Origin: Venturia oleaginea
Taxonomy: Eukaryota > Ascomycota > Dothideomycetes > Venturiales > Venturiaceae
Assembly: GCA_013176395.1 (NCBI GenBank)
Contig: JABMLP010000034.1
Location: forward strand, 124,001-188,000
Direction: 5' to 3'
Length of the DNA: 64,000 bases
Positions 43,352 to 55,215 of this stretch are shown piece by piece; within the stretch, counting starts at the first letter, position 1; every line of letters starts with the position of its first letter. The notes under the pieces are model-generated. The model searched no databases, was not told the origin of the DNA, and saw only the letters and a list, made by a program, of their open reading frames with translations. Made by a program: the position numbers and the translations under genes.

Positions 43352-45057
43352 ATGAACTTCGATCAAAACTTCTTCCACCAAACCATGACCCAAGCCCTAC
43401 TTGACATGGAGCCAGCCAAGATGAATAGCATACCCACCACGCCCACAACTCCCTTAAACCCACCCAAGAAACGTAAATCCCGTCAAGGACAAGGTCGATA
43501 CGACAGTCCAAGCCTCTCTTCTCCAGCCGAAAGCGCGAACGCATCGTTCAACGCCAACTCGCCAACCCCAGCAAAACCACCAGCAAAGCGTGGCAGAAAG
43601 TCGGCAGCAGATGCTGAAATGCAACCACAGCAGATGTCGTCGCCACAAGTGGCACCTCAGCAAGTATTGGCTCAATCTCAACACTTTGGTGTAAATCAAC
43701 TAGCTCAACATCAGCAAACAGGATATTCGCAGCAGAGTCCGCTCAAGCAAGCAACAGCTTCTCCATTTCAGGGTCCGAGACTGGATGAGCAAGCACATTT
43801 CCAACAGTCAACACCTAAGTACCTATCGGCTCAATCTCCTCAATACTTTGATGCGAGTCAGCTGGCTCAGCATCGACAAATAGGAGTAGCGCAGCAGACA
43901 CTGATCCAGCGAAAAACGACTTCTCACGGTCAAGTGGAAGGCGAAAACCAGCCAGCTCAGTATCAGTATACAGGAGGACCGCAACAGACACCAACCGAGC
44001 GAATGACGACCTCTCACGATCAAGTCTCGGTCGCGAGTCTGCATGCCTATCAACTGCGGACGGGAAGATCCAATCTCTTCCTTCGTCAACAAGTCATTGG
44101 TAAACAACATCCCTTCCCCAGTCCAAGCCATCCCACATGAGTGAAATAAAAAACACTAATAGAGGGATAGACACGGCATTCATACTCCACCAAAAGCATC
44201 CAGGCCACAAAGCCCGTGTCAAACTCGTCTCGCTGAGCGGCATCGACGTCATCCATGTGACAGCCACAGGCACAGCGGGAGATGCAAACACCATCCCCTC
44301 ACCAAACTCAGCTACACGAAATGAACCCATCGATCTAACATCCGACCTCGATCACGACCTCAACCATCCAACACCCATCTACCATTCCGGCTCTGGTTCA
44401 TTCTACGCTCAACCTCAAAACCAATCTCAACACCACCACAATCAACCTACCCAACCGTCCCCAATCGATCAAGATCAGACAAAGGAAGTTCCCTTCTCCC
44501 AACTCATGCTCTTCGTAGACGGCGTCGTACAGGCCGAGAGTTGCCACGTTTATCTTGAACCAGGCGACGACGAGACGAGTATCTGGGGTCAATGCTTGAG
44601 GGACTTGCACGCCAAGCTGGCGAGACACTTTTGGATGAAGCGGACTGTTGCGGAGGCGGTCAAGAGTGGGATTGCCAAGCAGCAGCAGAAGGAGCAGCAG
44701 CAACAGCAACATTTTCGCGCTAATATTAAGAGGAACCATAATGGGTGGCCTCTTGATGATGGTGGTGGTGCGCGTGGTGTATATGGTTTTAATAGTCAAG
44801 GTGGTGGTAATATGAGCGGTGGTGGAAACATGGGTTGTGGAAACATGGGTGGTGGAAACATGGGTGGTGGAAACATGGGCGGCGGAAACAGCTCGTCCTT
44901 GAATACCGGAACCTCAGGTGCTCAGACCAGCGATTTCGATATCATGCCATTCGTGGGCAATCTAGATGGACTTGGTGGAGTGAGCACGGGATCAAGTGCA
45001 AGCAGTACGGGGTGGTTCGGGAGGGATGAGAAGGAAGGCGAGATTTTGAGATGGTAG
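43352..45057 (+). CDS. Gln-rich / Gly-Asn-Met-rich nuclear-like protein, unknown
   Basis: Two long frames meet at an ATGA overlap (44137-44140): 43352-44140 and 44137-45057. A fungal gene would join them by an intron near 44099-44165 (GTAAAC...CTAATAG), though I could not find a fully satisfying donor/acceptor pair. The first part has basic patches (PPKKRKSRQGQG, PPAKRGRKSA) that look like nuclear signals. Three loose Gln-rich repeats of about 35-40 residues follow (NQLAQHQQTGYSQQ, SQLAQHRQIGVAQQ, NQPAQYQYTGGPQQ). The second part has a folded-looking block (LMLFVDGVVQAESCHVYLEP ... LRDLHAKLARHFWMKRTVAE), a Gln run and GGGNM repeats. No known domain recognised. Confidence 0.6.
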
Positions 45058-46894
45058 ATGGGAGGTTCGCTGAAAGAGGATTGTTGATGCGATGAATTGG
45101 TCTGGATGGACGACTTGTTGGAACGAGATCTCAGGCATTCGAAAGTATTAGGAGTCCTCCAGATTCCTGGTAATCTGGAGGCCTGCTGGTGCCAGGGATT
45201 TAGTGAGCCTTGAGCTATTAGGTCAGCTGTTTTTTTGGTGTCAGCGACACGAGCTACATGACTAACAGCAGACAGTCGGATTGTACCTAGACATTAATCA
45301 AATACATTGACAATCGAATGGATATCTGAGACTTTTTTCACTGGCGCCGATACCGGTTTGGTGAGAGTCTAACCTTGCTGATCTTGTCTACCCACAGCTT
45401 ATCACCATTCACGGATGGGACCGACGCGGGCTTCGAAAGATTATTATACTCTCGAGGCATGCCATCGTTATCGATATTAAAATCGGCATATATGATGTCC
45501 TTGTTGGAGTAGGTCAATGAGTCTGATCCGAATGGAGTGAAATTGACAAGGCTGACGAATGTTTGCGCTAAGACTTACATGAGCATTCGATATCGGAACG
45601 TATCCCATTCGGCTGGGGTGTGAAGCCACCGAGGGGTGAGGAAGTTGATATTGGTTAATCCTGGCTGCGAGTCTGCAGCGCATGCAGGTTTTCGCATGCC
45701 GGTGACAGGTCTGACATCGTGAATTCGCGATGGCTGTTTGGGGCGGGGGGGGCGGGGGGGGGGGGGCTGGCGAAGCAGAATATGGTGGTTGGATGAAAGC
45801 GGAGAAAGGAAATGGAGATGGGGTGATGCTCAAGAGATCCCGTGTCACGCCGCGGATAGTCCTTTTCCATCAACTTTGAGTTTCTGCCCCTCATTTTCAA
45901 TTGAGAACTTGAGATGATTTCTTTGACAAGTTGCGCTTTGCAATAACCCAGACTGATGCTGATAAGTATCACGTGGCCTGATTGTGAGATATGACCGCGA
46001 GTTCGTTTCAATATACTACTGTACCCACTTGGCGCATTGACCCTGGAGCATCCAGATTTGATCTGTTTCTCACGCCACTACTGTGTATAATTCTCCGTGG
46101 AGCTTGTAAATCAAGATCAACATCGATATATTCCTTCCGACCTGCATACGAGTAATCGTCAGACAATTACCACCGTTGATCTTGATGAAATAGACTTCAT
46201 CTTGTGAAACATCGTACACTTTCAGGAGTAGAAAGGACATGAAATTTGGACGTCCCTGTAGGAAAATAGAAAATCGTTGACATTTCGTGTCGATGAGTTC
46301 TGCTTTCAAACATGATCGTTGCCTTGTGGTTGTGATTAGCAAGCACTTTAAAACAAACAGACAGGAGTTCTCCGTATCATGCGAACACATTGGCCGACCT
46401 GCCTCCTCCTTTCCATAGCTCACACCTTCAATCACAATCCCAATGACAGTCCGGGTCTGAGTACGGGCCTTACCTTGCCTTCGTATCAGGAACCCGTCGC
46501 GAAAGTGCGATAGCTTTGGCTGAAGTGAAGTTAACACTGACGGCGGGTGTTCCGAAAGCACCAAGCCGAGATGCTCCTTAAACACAACGCGGGGATGAGT
46601 GCCTCAGGAATATAACGTTCCTTATCCTTGTCCTCCAAATTGCCGCAGTCCACGGGTTGCAGCCAAGATTCCACGGGTACCGTTTTCCTGCGGTGATGCC
46701 GCAAACATCTCTTCATCAAGATCTTGACACCCATTGAGGTGATCATGTGTGGAGGCGAAATTGGTGAAGATCATATTCACGGAATTATCATTCTCGGCGG
46801 GGTGCCTCTTTGAGCTATGGGGCTCTAGTAGTATTTCCTGGGCATCTCGGTTCTGCACAGTCCTTGTGCGGATCACCCCTCTCTCGCGTGACGT
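45058..46894. other. 1.8 kb without a supportable gene
   Basis: Minus-strand ORFs at 46070-46585 (171 codons) and 46622-46876 (84 codons) exist but show no family features and conflict with other frames. A long G run is listed separately. It could hold an unrecognised spliced gene. Confidence 0.4.
45740..45766 (+). repeat. G-run, G-quadruplex-prone
   Basis: 26 G and C in a row broken only by two C: runs of 4, 8 and 13 G. It is a likely replication/sequencing slippage site and could form a quadruplex on the plus strand. Confidence 0.8.
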
Positions 46895-48338
46895 TCATAC
46901 ATAGTACTGCCGAGTATATGCCGCATCAGGAGCTGTAGGCCGATTAGATACCACCTTCGAAGTATCGTAGACGTTTGTAGCCTCCTCCACCATCCTCGCG
47001 TGCTCCACCATTCTTGCGTCCATCTCGATGTTTTCATTAAATACGTTGGAAGGTGTTTTCGCAAATCTTCCCCCGGGTCTCCATGGCTCTTTGGGTATGC
47101 GGTGGCCAGCATCGATGCTGTTGCCTTTCGAGTATGCAGAGTTGGCGAATAGTACTGCTTCATCTTCGACATTGCTGTGAGAGCGATTGGGTCCAGTTGT
47201 CCCGATGCTGTTCGTCTTGTCCGAGTCATATCCCTCGTGCTGCGCATAACTAAGGGCTCTTCGGAAGAAGGAGCGGAAAAGAGGTCGTAAAGTCGCAAGG
47301 CACCCGGCCAGTATCCCCAGGCCTGGCTCCACGGTAGACCAGATGGCCAGCATCTGTGCTTCGGCAAAGAACTGTAGCCCTCCTGTAGCGAGCTTGGGAA
47401 TCCATTTGAATCTTATGCAGGAAGCAATTCCGCCACTGTCACAACGTTAGCAGTAATCCTTTCTGTCGGTGTTTGTTTTCGACTTACGCAGCACCAAGCA
47501 CTAAGATGAGGCTAACGATCACACGCTCTCTGTTAATCATCTTAGATCCTCTTAGCATGAACAGCGGAAGCGCGGCGAATATCAAATCGGTCGATGCTGT
47601 AATACCTGCATGCGAATAGCTCATGACAAGGATTTGCTTTGGAGTAACACATTGGTTGCTGATTTTGCGAATGAAAAAGATCCATGCGTCGGCTCGCGTG
47701 TACTAGAAGACGTTAACACCTGAGATGCATGCTATGCGCTCATTCAAGAACTTACACCGCATTGGAAGCAAGCAAAAAAAAAGTAACCGATGCTCATCAG
47801 CGTAGAGAAGGTAAGGGCAGTATAGACGATTCTCTGTTGCCAAGGTTTGACCATGATGCGAAGGAAGAAGAGGGCCAGAGATATTTTGAGGGCCAGCATG
47901 GTGAGGACATAGAAGACTTCTGCTGTTATAAGCCACTGTGTAACTGTAAGATTCCATACTGCTAGCGTTGGATGGACGAACATACATTGAATGCAGGAGT
48001 CAGGTCCGCTGTCTTCAAAAAAGCATCTCCTACAGTCACATAGGCACACACCATAACGGCGGCACAAAAGACTGTGAAAAAGACCTGGCATTTGGTTAGT
48101 GCGGCCTGGCATGTGAAGACGTAAGGCTTGTGTTTACCATGCTAATAATCATGGTTCCATCGTCCCAGCCAAACGAATGCACCACCACTGCTCGCGTCCA
48201 GGTCCTTAGAGCGACCGATGTCCATGCCAAAGATAGGAAGACGACGATGACAATAACTCCGGACGTGACTTGATCTTGAGGAACTTGTTCTATTGCAATG
48301 GAACCAAGAGGCTTCCCAGCTGTTAGCTTCTCGTCCAA
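46895..48338 (-). CDS. fungal rhodopsin-domain (PTH11-like) membrane protein
   Basis: Five exons fit in phase: 48338-48138, 48084-47982, 47943-47756, 47702-47488 and 47435-46895, giving about 415 residues. Seven hydrophobic helices are visible. They include GVIVIVVFLSLAWTSVALRT, FTVFCAAVMVCAYVTVG, WLITAEVFYVLTMLALKISL and IVYTALTFSTLMSIGYFFFA. The loop FQCG, GITASTDLIFAALPLFMLRG and STVEPGLGILAGCLATLRPL are typical of the fungal rhodopsin domain. A long cytosolic Ser-rich tail ends the protein. Relatives are candidate GPCR-like receptors such as Magnaporthe Pth11. The 5' end is uncertain: exon 1 has no in-frame ATG before a stop, so a short first exon is probably missing. Confidence 0.8.
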
Positions 48339-49217
48339 AGTCTGTTCTCCGTCAGTCTTACGATTGTTCTATTCGTATGTATATTGGCTAAGGAAAAGCC
48401 TGAGGGCATGGTGGAATGTGCAGAGGGAGAGGAAAAGCAATACGGTCGCCCATGATGTATTCTTAAAAACGGGGAGGAGAAGTGAAAGGATGGAAAGGTA
48501 GAAATTGATTAAGCCATGGTCCCAGCGTTTGCCTCTGGAGTTCTGGGATGATCTGAGCCTGGGGTATGTTCAGTAACTGGAGATGATGGGTGACAGAGCG
48601 GCTTTGCGTAGGCAGTGCCCCTACTATTGCTTTGGACTCTCCTAAGCAGTTGTCGAAATGCAGAATGTTTGAGCATTCAAAAAGAATGCCGTCTGCACAG
48701 CAATCAGCAGTGCAAAATCTGGGTCCAGTCAAAGAGGAACTGAATTTTCATGCTGACGGCCAAGGTGATGATCGGGTACAAGGTTGGGCAACGGTGGTCG
48801 CAACTGGGTACCCGATAGAGAAGGGTCTTTGCATGTGTTTTTGAGATTATTGATGGTAATTTATATGATTTATAGGTAGCAGCGACCAATCAGGCGTACG
48901 GACCATGTACGAACAGACCATGGCCAAAGTGGGCCGTAGACGAGGCGAGGCGGCAGGAGGGATATAGTACGTTAACAGGAAGTGATATTGATTGTTGAGG
49001 GTGCTATTCCTGACATGTTCGGATTGTGTCAAGTTGAAAGTTGTAACGGATGTTGGCGGGAGTTAGCAAGTACGTACTAGTACTGTACATACCACAGTAG
49101 TACACACTATACTGAGTATAGTACGTCCCGTTTGCAGCCAGCCATCCACCCTCGTAGTAGTATCTATCTTACCCCATAGATACACGTAGTACCCCTATAC
49201 ACGTAGCACCTCCAGAT

Positions 49218-49249
<32 letters not shown>

Positions 49250-49431
49250 TGATCCGACTCGTCCGCCAAAACATCCAATGACGTACCGCGTCTGAGATGC
49301 TCTTCGTCCCCAGCATCTATGAAACTGCTTCCAAAATACCAGACAAGCATAGAGATAGCCCTTCCTCTCCCTTTCTACATGCATCACTGTCACAGGAGGA
49401 ACAGAAGAGAGCTGAGAATCGGGCCAGAGCT
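48339..49431. other. divergent intergenic region
   Basis: Between the rhodopsin-domain gene and the lipase-like gene. It has a TAGTAC/GTACTA-rich patch near 49065-49130 and the hexanucleotide microsatellite listed separately. No other gene seen. Confidence 0.45.
49219..49249 (+). repeat. (CACCGA)n microsatellite
   Basis: Five consecutive CACCGA units, about 180 bp before the start of the lipase-like gene. Confidence 0.85.
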
Positions 49432-52400
49432 ATGCTTTTGGTGCATCAGTCGGGCTGCGTGAAAGTTGGAGAAGTGCTTCGGTATGCTTCGAGCGTCCCG
49501 CCATAGAATAACAACGCGACTTACCATGCAAACAGCTATACTATCACCTATGATCCTTCACAAGACCGAATCCTCCCTTCGCCCTCCCATCTGCACGTCA
49601 GAATCAAGAACACCTCTGCCATCGCCCTTCGCGCCGCTTACCTCCACGGTCCATATACTTTACACGTCGCCACCTACCCTTCTTCCTTCAATCCAAACTC
49701 GAAGCTCGACAACCCGCGAAAGAATGGAATTCCACAGTTTGAGCCTAATCTCAAAGCCGGCGGTGCTTTCACCGCGAAGATACCCATACCCGAAGATATC
49801 CGTGTCACTGGACATGAGCAAGTCTCGGAACATCACGACCAGGACCACAAGCCGAAGAGTATGACGTGGATAATAGACGTCACCTCTCAGATCCTCTTCT
49901 CGTCCTCGGCATCTGTCAACTTTGAAGTACTAGTGAGTAGAGACGAGAGGTCGTTGGACTACAACCTTACCACGGTCACGGGCCAGGACCAGGACCAGGA
50001 CGGACCTGTGACAGGACAGTTGCAAGACCATCAACAAGGAAAGAAGAGACATCACTCCAAGCAGCCTCGAGGCGTACACTCGAAGGCTGTACGACTAGTC
50101 GTGGATAATATCGAGAGTTTGTGGAACAAGCCGGAACTTCCTAAATGGGAAGATTCTCAAAAGAAGGGCAGGATACCTGCAGATAACAAGTCGAAGAAGA
50201 TATCGGAACAAGGCAGATCGCGCAATCGCAAAAAGAAGAAGATTCACTTGGTGATTCTCACTCATGGACTGCACAGCAATCTGGGGGCAGACATGCTTTA
50301 TATGAAGGAGAGCATTGATGCGACGGCTAGACAAGCGCGCGAGGATGCTAAGAGAAGAAAGCGAGGACAGTCCAAGTCGAAGCAAGACGGCGGGAAAGAT
50401 CCCTCGACCGCGCCACTTTCTGGAGGACAAGAGGATCTCCACGACAATGACGAAGACGCCGATTCCGATGATGACGAGCAAGTCATAGTACGTGGATTTA
50501 GCGGAAATGCTGTCAAGACCGAAAATGGCATACAGTATCTTGGGAAGCGCCTAGCAAAGTACATTCTCGATCTGACGTAATCCTGATCAACCTTTCAAAC
50601 CCTTGCGAAAATCCATGACCAAAAAACTCTCAGATGCCCTCTCGACGAAACCCTCGTCAGACGCAGACAATGGCAAACCTTCACACGAAAATAGTACCAT
50701 CAGGCAAGAGGAAGACAAAAGCAACGATCTGGCATATACCTTCACTAGCATAAGCTTCATTGGCCATTCTTTGGGAGGGCTCATTCAATTATATGCTATT
50801 GGGTACATCCAGAAGCATGCGCCTGCTTTCTTTGCGCAGATCGAGCCTACGAATTTCATCTGTTTGGCGTCACCTCTCCTTGGACTGAGCAACGAGAATC
50901 CCATGTATGTCAAGTTTGCACTTGACTTCGGTCTGGTTGGTAGAACAGGTCAAGATCTGGGGCTCACATGGAGGCCGACTCCACTGGCGCGGACAGGTTG
51001 GGCTGCCATGATGGGCGGTTTGGGAACCCAAAAGGAAGAGCACAGTGAAGATCCAGGATCCAAGCCACTGCTTCGTATCCTCCCTACAGGTCCTGCACAT
51101 CGCGTTTTACGGCGCTTCCGCAATCGCACCCTCTACTCGAATGTTGTTAACGATGGCATTGTACCGCTTCGAACTAGTTGCCTACTTTTCTTGGACTGGA
51201 GAGGTCTTGACCGGGTTGGCAAAGCGAGGAGAGAGAACGGTATTCTTGGGACAATGGCAGGTTGGGGCTGGGCAGAGATCACTGGACAAAGCGCATCGCC
51301 AAATCCATCGCAATCACAACTCATAATAGCCGACGATACGCCAGACGACAGCGATACCCCTGGTCAATCTGACGCTCAAGTGGCTGTACCACAACCGGAT
51401 GAAGATGCAACAAACAAAGACGATGAGCCGCATCAAGTACCGTTGGGTACGCAAATGGCAAAACCTCCGTCACAAATTGATGGCGGCGCTGAAGAAGTGT
51501 CTGCCGGTGGCACCAGCGCTCTCGACAGCATTAGAAACTTTTTAGGCTTGACGGCGAAGACAACGAAGAAAGACCTGAAAATGTATAAGAGAAGTCAAAC
51601 AATTAAAATCGATAGTAATGATGGCGTTGGCTCTTCCAGCCCAGATGATATTCCGGCCATGCAATCGGCCAGCGGTGTGCAACAACAAGGCGCCAAGAGG
51701 CCCCTCGCAACTCGAGGAGACAGTATCGTGGAAGATCCAACCAGCTCCAACGCGCCACCGAAGACGTCGATATTTGAGTCGGCAGGAGACATCTTGAATC
51801 CACCCATTCCACCAACCTCATGGATTATCGACCCTTCCAGCCGCACCAGAACTGTCTTCCATGATCGTGTCTACCATCCAGAAGACATACCGCCACCTCC
51901 GACGAAACGACCCAAAACAGGCCACTCGGTATCTCAAGGCAGCAGCAAAACGACGTCCGCGCCGTCAGAAGAGGTGCTGACTCCAGACCTGAATAGCATG
52001 CGGGTCGAAGAGCGAATCGCACGGGCTTATCACAAAGACCTCTCCTGGCGCAAAGTTCTCGTTCGCCTAGAACCAGATGCCCACAACAACATCATTGTCC
52101 GCAGAATGTTTGCAAACGCGTATGGATGGCCGGTCGTCAAACATCTCTGCGATACACATTTCGGCGATACCTACGCAGCTCGAACGAGGGACGAAGAAGA
52201 ACCGGCAACTGACCGTGCAAAGGGCATTCACAAACCCGTGGGCGAGGACGGAGAGCATGTCAAGGGCCAAGAGTCCGCCACTCCTCCACCACGACTAGTC
52301 GGTGAAATGCGAGAATCCGCCGATGAGCTCAAACCTTTGAAATCGCCACAATCAAATATGAAAATGTCGCTCGCTCCGCCTCTCCGAGCTGGTACCGCTT

Positions 52401-52867
52401 CTAGCATTGACTCGTTCGACTCCAGAATATTCGACGATAACACTGACGATGAGGATAATAGAGGCCTCATTGGGAAATTCTGGCCACAGGGCCCCAAATT
52501 CGGAGAACCTAGCAGACGCGCCTCGACCCAAGAAGCACCGAGCACTACGAGCGACATTGACGACTTTTTGGCATCATCATCAAAATCACCTAGAAGTAGT
52601 ACAGTCGCTGCGCCCGAGATAGCAGATTTTCTCACCACGACGCCGCCAGCTCTTGACGGAGATAAGAGCCTCGACTCGGCGGTTATCGAGCCCGGCAAAG
52701 ATTTCATGGAAGTCGGGCTTGGGAACAGTGTTGAGAGCTTGACTAGCCGAGTCAAGTCGGGCTCAGTTAGTGCAGGGAGTGAGCAACACGCGCCGAGTGT
52801 GTCCGAGCAAGTGGCCCGTAGCTTGGGATCGCCAAATAAAGGAACCCATGGTGGAGAGAGCGAGTAG
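49432..52867 (+). CDS. ROG1-like DUF676 putative lipase, with apparent 1-nt frameshift
   Basis: Exon 1 (49432-49481, MLLVHQSGCVKVGEVLR) splices over a 54-nt intron to a frame from 49536. This frame carries a beta-rich N-terminal domain and the start of the hydrolase (IHLVILTHGLHSNLGADM). At 50577-50580 it meets TAA. The family sequence continues one base later as PDQPFKPLRKS and then FIGHSLGGLIQLYAIGYIQK, with the nucleophile Ser in GHSLGG. YSNVVNDGIVPLRTS follows, and the C-terminal half is long, Ser-rich and disordered (about 1,100 residues in all). Yeast Rog1 is a monoacylglycerol lipase of this family. The extra A in ACGTAATCCT breaks ACG-TAT-CCT (Thr-Tyr-Pro). It is either a real lesion or a base error. 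Confidence 0.8.
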
Positions 52868-53229
52868 TCATTTCCCCCTACCCTTTATCAGTGGTATTAC
52901 ACTTGTTTAATTCGAGTTTTAGGCCGAGCGGATGGTTGAACCAATTGATGGGTTTTGGTGTTTCACGGGGTTGTACCGGATACCATGTGGTACTGTCATT
53001 GTCGTACCTAGTGTGAGTGTGAGTAACTTTGCCGACCGACGCCTAAATGTTGGTCTGTCGGACACGTTGAAGGAAGATGCGGGTAGTAATGACAATCCGT
53101 CTACCAGTAACGAGCACTTTACATCTACCCCATTCACATTCCAGGCCCTTTTTCGTGTTGATATCTTTCCGCCCTCTTTCTAAACGTTTCTCTGCCACAA
53201 AGTTTGCTTAACCAGTCCAATTCTTGGAC
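52868..53229. other. xylanase promoter region
   Basis: No gene. I looked for a GGCTAA-type XlnR site and did not see an exact one. Confidence 0.4.
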
Positions 53230-54794
53230 ATGTTTTCCATACTTGGAGCGTTCTTGGTGGCCTCCTTCTTGCCCTCCTCTCTCTGTGCGACTGAGGATTC
53301 CATTGGGAATAGACCCATTCTTGGGGGAAGATATTCTACCAAAGGTCTTGATGGTGCGGCGAAAGCGGCGGGGAAACTCTATTTCGGGACTGCGACTGAT
53401 CCTGTTGGGTTCGGGGACGTGGCGTATACGCGGATTTTGAATGGGACGGGTGGGACGAGGGATTTTGGGGGCGTTAGTGTTGAGAATGCTATGAAGGTAC
53501 GTTTTAAGGCTTTTTTTGTGTGGGGATGGGGGTGGTTAACAAGAGGGGAAGAGGAAGGGGGGTACTGGACGTGTGGGATAAAGAGAGAAGCGCGATGAAT
53601 ACATGAGGAGGGTTGTGGAAGGCAGCTGGAGAAGGCGCATAAAGGTAACAGAGGAGAGTATATTCGAAGCAGCAAAGAAAAAAGGAGGTTGAGCAAACAG
53701 GTTTAAGAGTATGGATAGATGAAGGGTGGTAGGGTTTTTTTCAGTTTAGGAAACTGATTCGAACTTTAGAGTCTAGAATATCGAATTCTACAAATGGCTA
53801 ACCCCATCGCGAAACTAGTGGAATATCATACACCCCGGCCGCTACGAATTCAACTGGACCGCCGCCGACGCACTCGTCTCCCTTGCTCAAGCCAATGGTC
53901 AACTCGTGCGCTGTCACACGTTACTATGGCATCTTGAATTACCTGCTTGGCTGGAAAATGGAGATTTCGATAACGCAACATTGACAAGAATTATGAAAGC
54001 GCATGTCATCTCTCTGGTGCAACATTTTCGCGGCAGATGTTATGCGTGGGATGTTGTCAATGAGCCGTTGAATGATGACGGGACATTGAGAGATAGTATC
54101 TGGTCGACAACGATTGGGCCGGCTTTTATCCCGATTGTGTTTGCCGCGGCGGCGAAGGCGGATCCGGAGGCGAAGTTGTATTTGAATGAGTTTGATGTTG
54201 AGAATGATTATGGGATATTCACAGTTGAGGAGGGGAGTTATTTTGATGCCTCTTTGTCTGGTGGGAAGGGAAAGGGAAGGGGAAAGAGATCAGTTGATTG
54301 TAGAGATTGTGGACGGCGTAAGATTGAGGGGTTGAAGGAGGTTGTGAGGCTTATTCGGGGGAAGGGCGCGAGGGTTGATGGGATTGGGTTTCAAAGTCAT
54401 TTTGAGTATAATAACACGGCGACTGCGTACACGTTGGGGCGGATTATGAATGAGTTTACGAGTATGGATTTGGATGTCGCCGTTACGGAGTTGGATATTC
54501 GAATGGATTTGGCGAATTTTAGTGTTGCGGCACAGCAAGAGCAGGTGAGAGGGTATAAAGGGGTGGTGAGGGCTTGTAAGAAGGTGAAGAGGTGTAAGGG
54601 TGTGACGATCTGGGAGTTTAGTGATTATTGGGGATGGAGTGAGTATTATCTAGAGAATCTCGGCTTTGAGCACGACTGACTTTTGTTTAGCTTCTGCGTC
54701 GCTGAAAGGATGGGGCAGTGCCTTGCCGTGGGACAGTATGCTGATGCGGAAGCAATGGGTTTATGATGGTATTTTGGCGGGTTGGAATAGTTGA
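53230..54794 (+). CDS. GH10 endo-1,4-beta-xylanase
   Basis: Exons 53230-53496, 53819-54638 and 54691-54794 join to 396 residues. A signal peptide (MFSILGAFLVASFLPSSLCA) is followed by the GH10 barrel: GLDGAAKAAGKLYFGTATD, HTLLWH, the acid/base motif WDVVNEP (E171), GIGFQSH, the nucleophile motif AVTELDIRM (E313), TIWEFSDYWGW and a C-terminus LPWDSMLMRKQWVYDGILAG. The enzyme cleaves internal bonds of xylan outside the cell. The first intron is unusually long (322 nt). A Gly/Lys/Arg-rich stretch at about residues 233-258 (SLSGGKGKGRGKRSVDC) interrupts the usual spacing and may be an insertion or an unrecognised intron. No cellulose-binding module. Confidence 0.88.
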
Positions 54795-55215
54795 TTTCTA
54801 GGCGGTTAGACCATATCCTCCACATGCGATTTGGAATCCAACACCTCGCTCATTTTCCCGCAATAGGCATCCAATTTCCTGCACACTATAAAATTAGAAT
54901 CGCAGTCTGCATCTGCCGGTCTTGTTATCCGCTCTCTTGGGGTCAGCTGACAAATCGCTTTGTCTGGCGCCTTGTACGCGTTTGAAGCCTAGGGCTTCGC
55001 TGGTATTCCCCAATATAGACGAGCCGCCATGCCGAGTCCCGGCGCAATTAATCTGCACATCTCAAAGCCACAATTTCTCTCAACATCATGAATCCTCCGT
55101 GTGCCAAAGTAAATGTCGCCAACCTCAATGTAGGCTTGGAAAGCGAAGGGGATCCGCGAACAGTATAAAGCGATTGTGCTGCTTATGTACGAGATGCAGC
55201 AGTCACTCATTGATC
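54795..55215. other. intergenic xylanase/esterase
   Basis: 421 bp between two genes in the same direction; contains the TATA box listed separately. Confidence 0.5.
55164..55169 (+). promoter_or_regulatory. TATA box of the acetylxylan esterase
   Basis: TATAAA 47 bp before the ATG, preceded by CAG. Good core-promoter match, unproven. Confidence 0.5.

Noticed and set aside
44137..44140. ATGA overlap as bacterial-style translational coupling
   Set aside because: The surrounding genes are eukaryotic with introns; an unresolved intron or frameshift is far more likely.
46070..46876. Minus-strand ORFs of 171 and 84 codons downstream of the rhodopsin-domain gene
   Set aside because: No motif, no convincing splice link to the receptor gene, and the receptor has its own plausible stop.
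50095..52755. Minus-strand ORFs opposite the ROG1-like gene
   Set aside because: Antisense shadows of a long coding frame with low-complexity composition.
52868..53229. XlnR/Xyr1-type activator site before the xylanase
   Set aside because: Only partial matches (TTTAGGC-like) were found; no exact GGCTAA on either strand that I could see.
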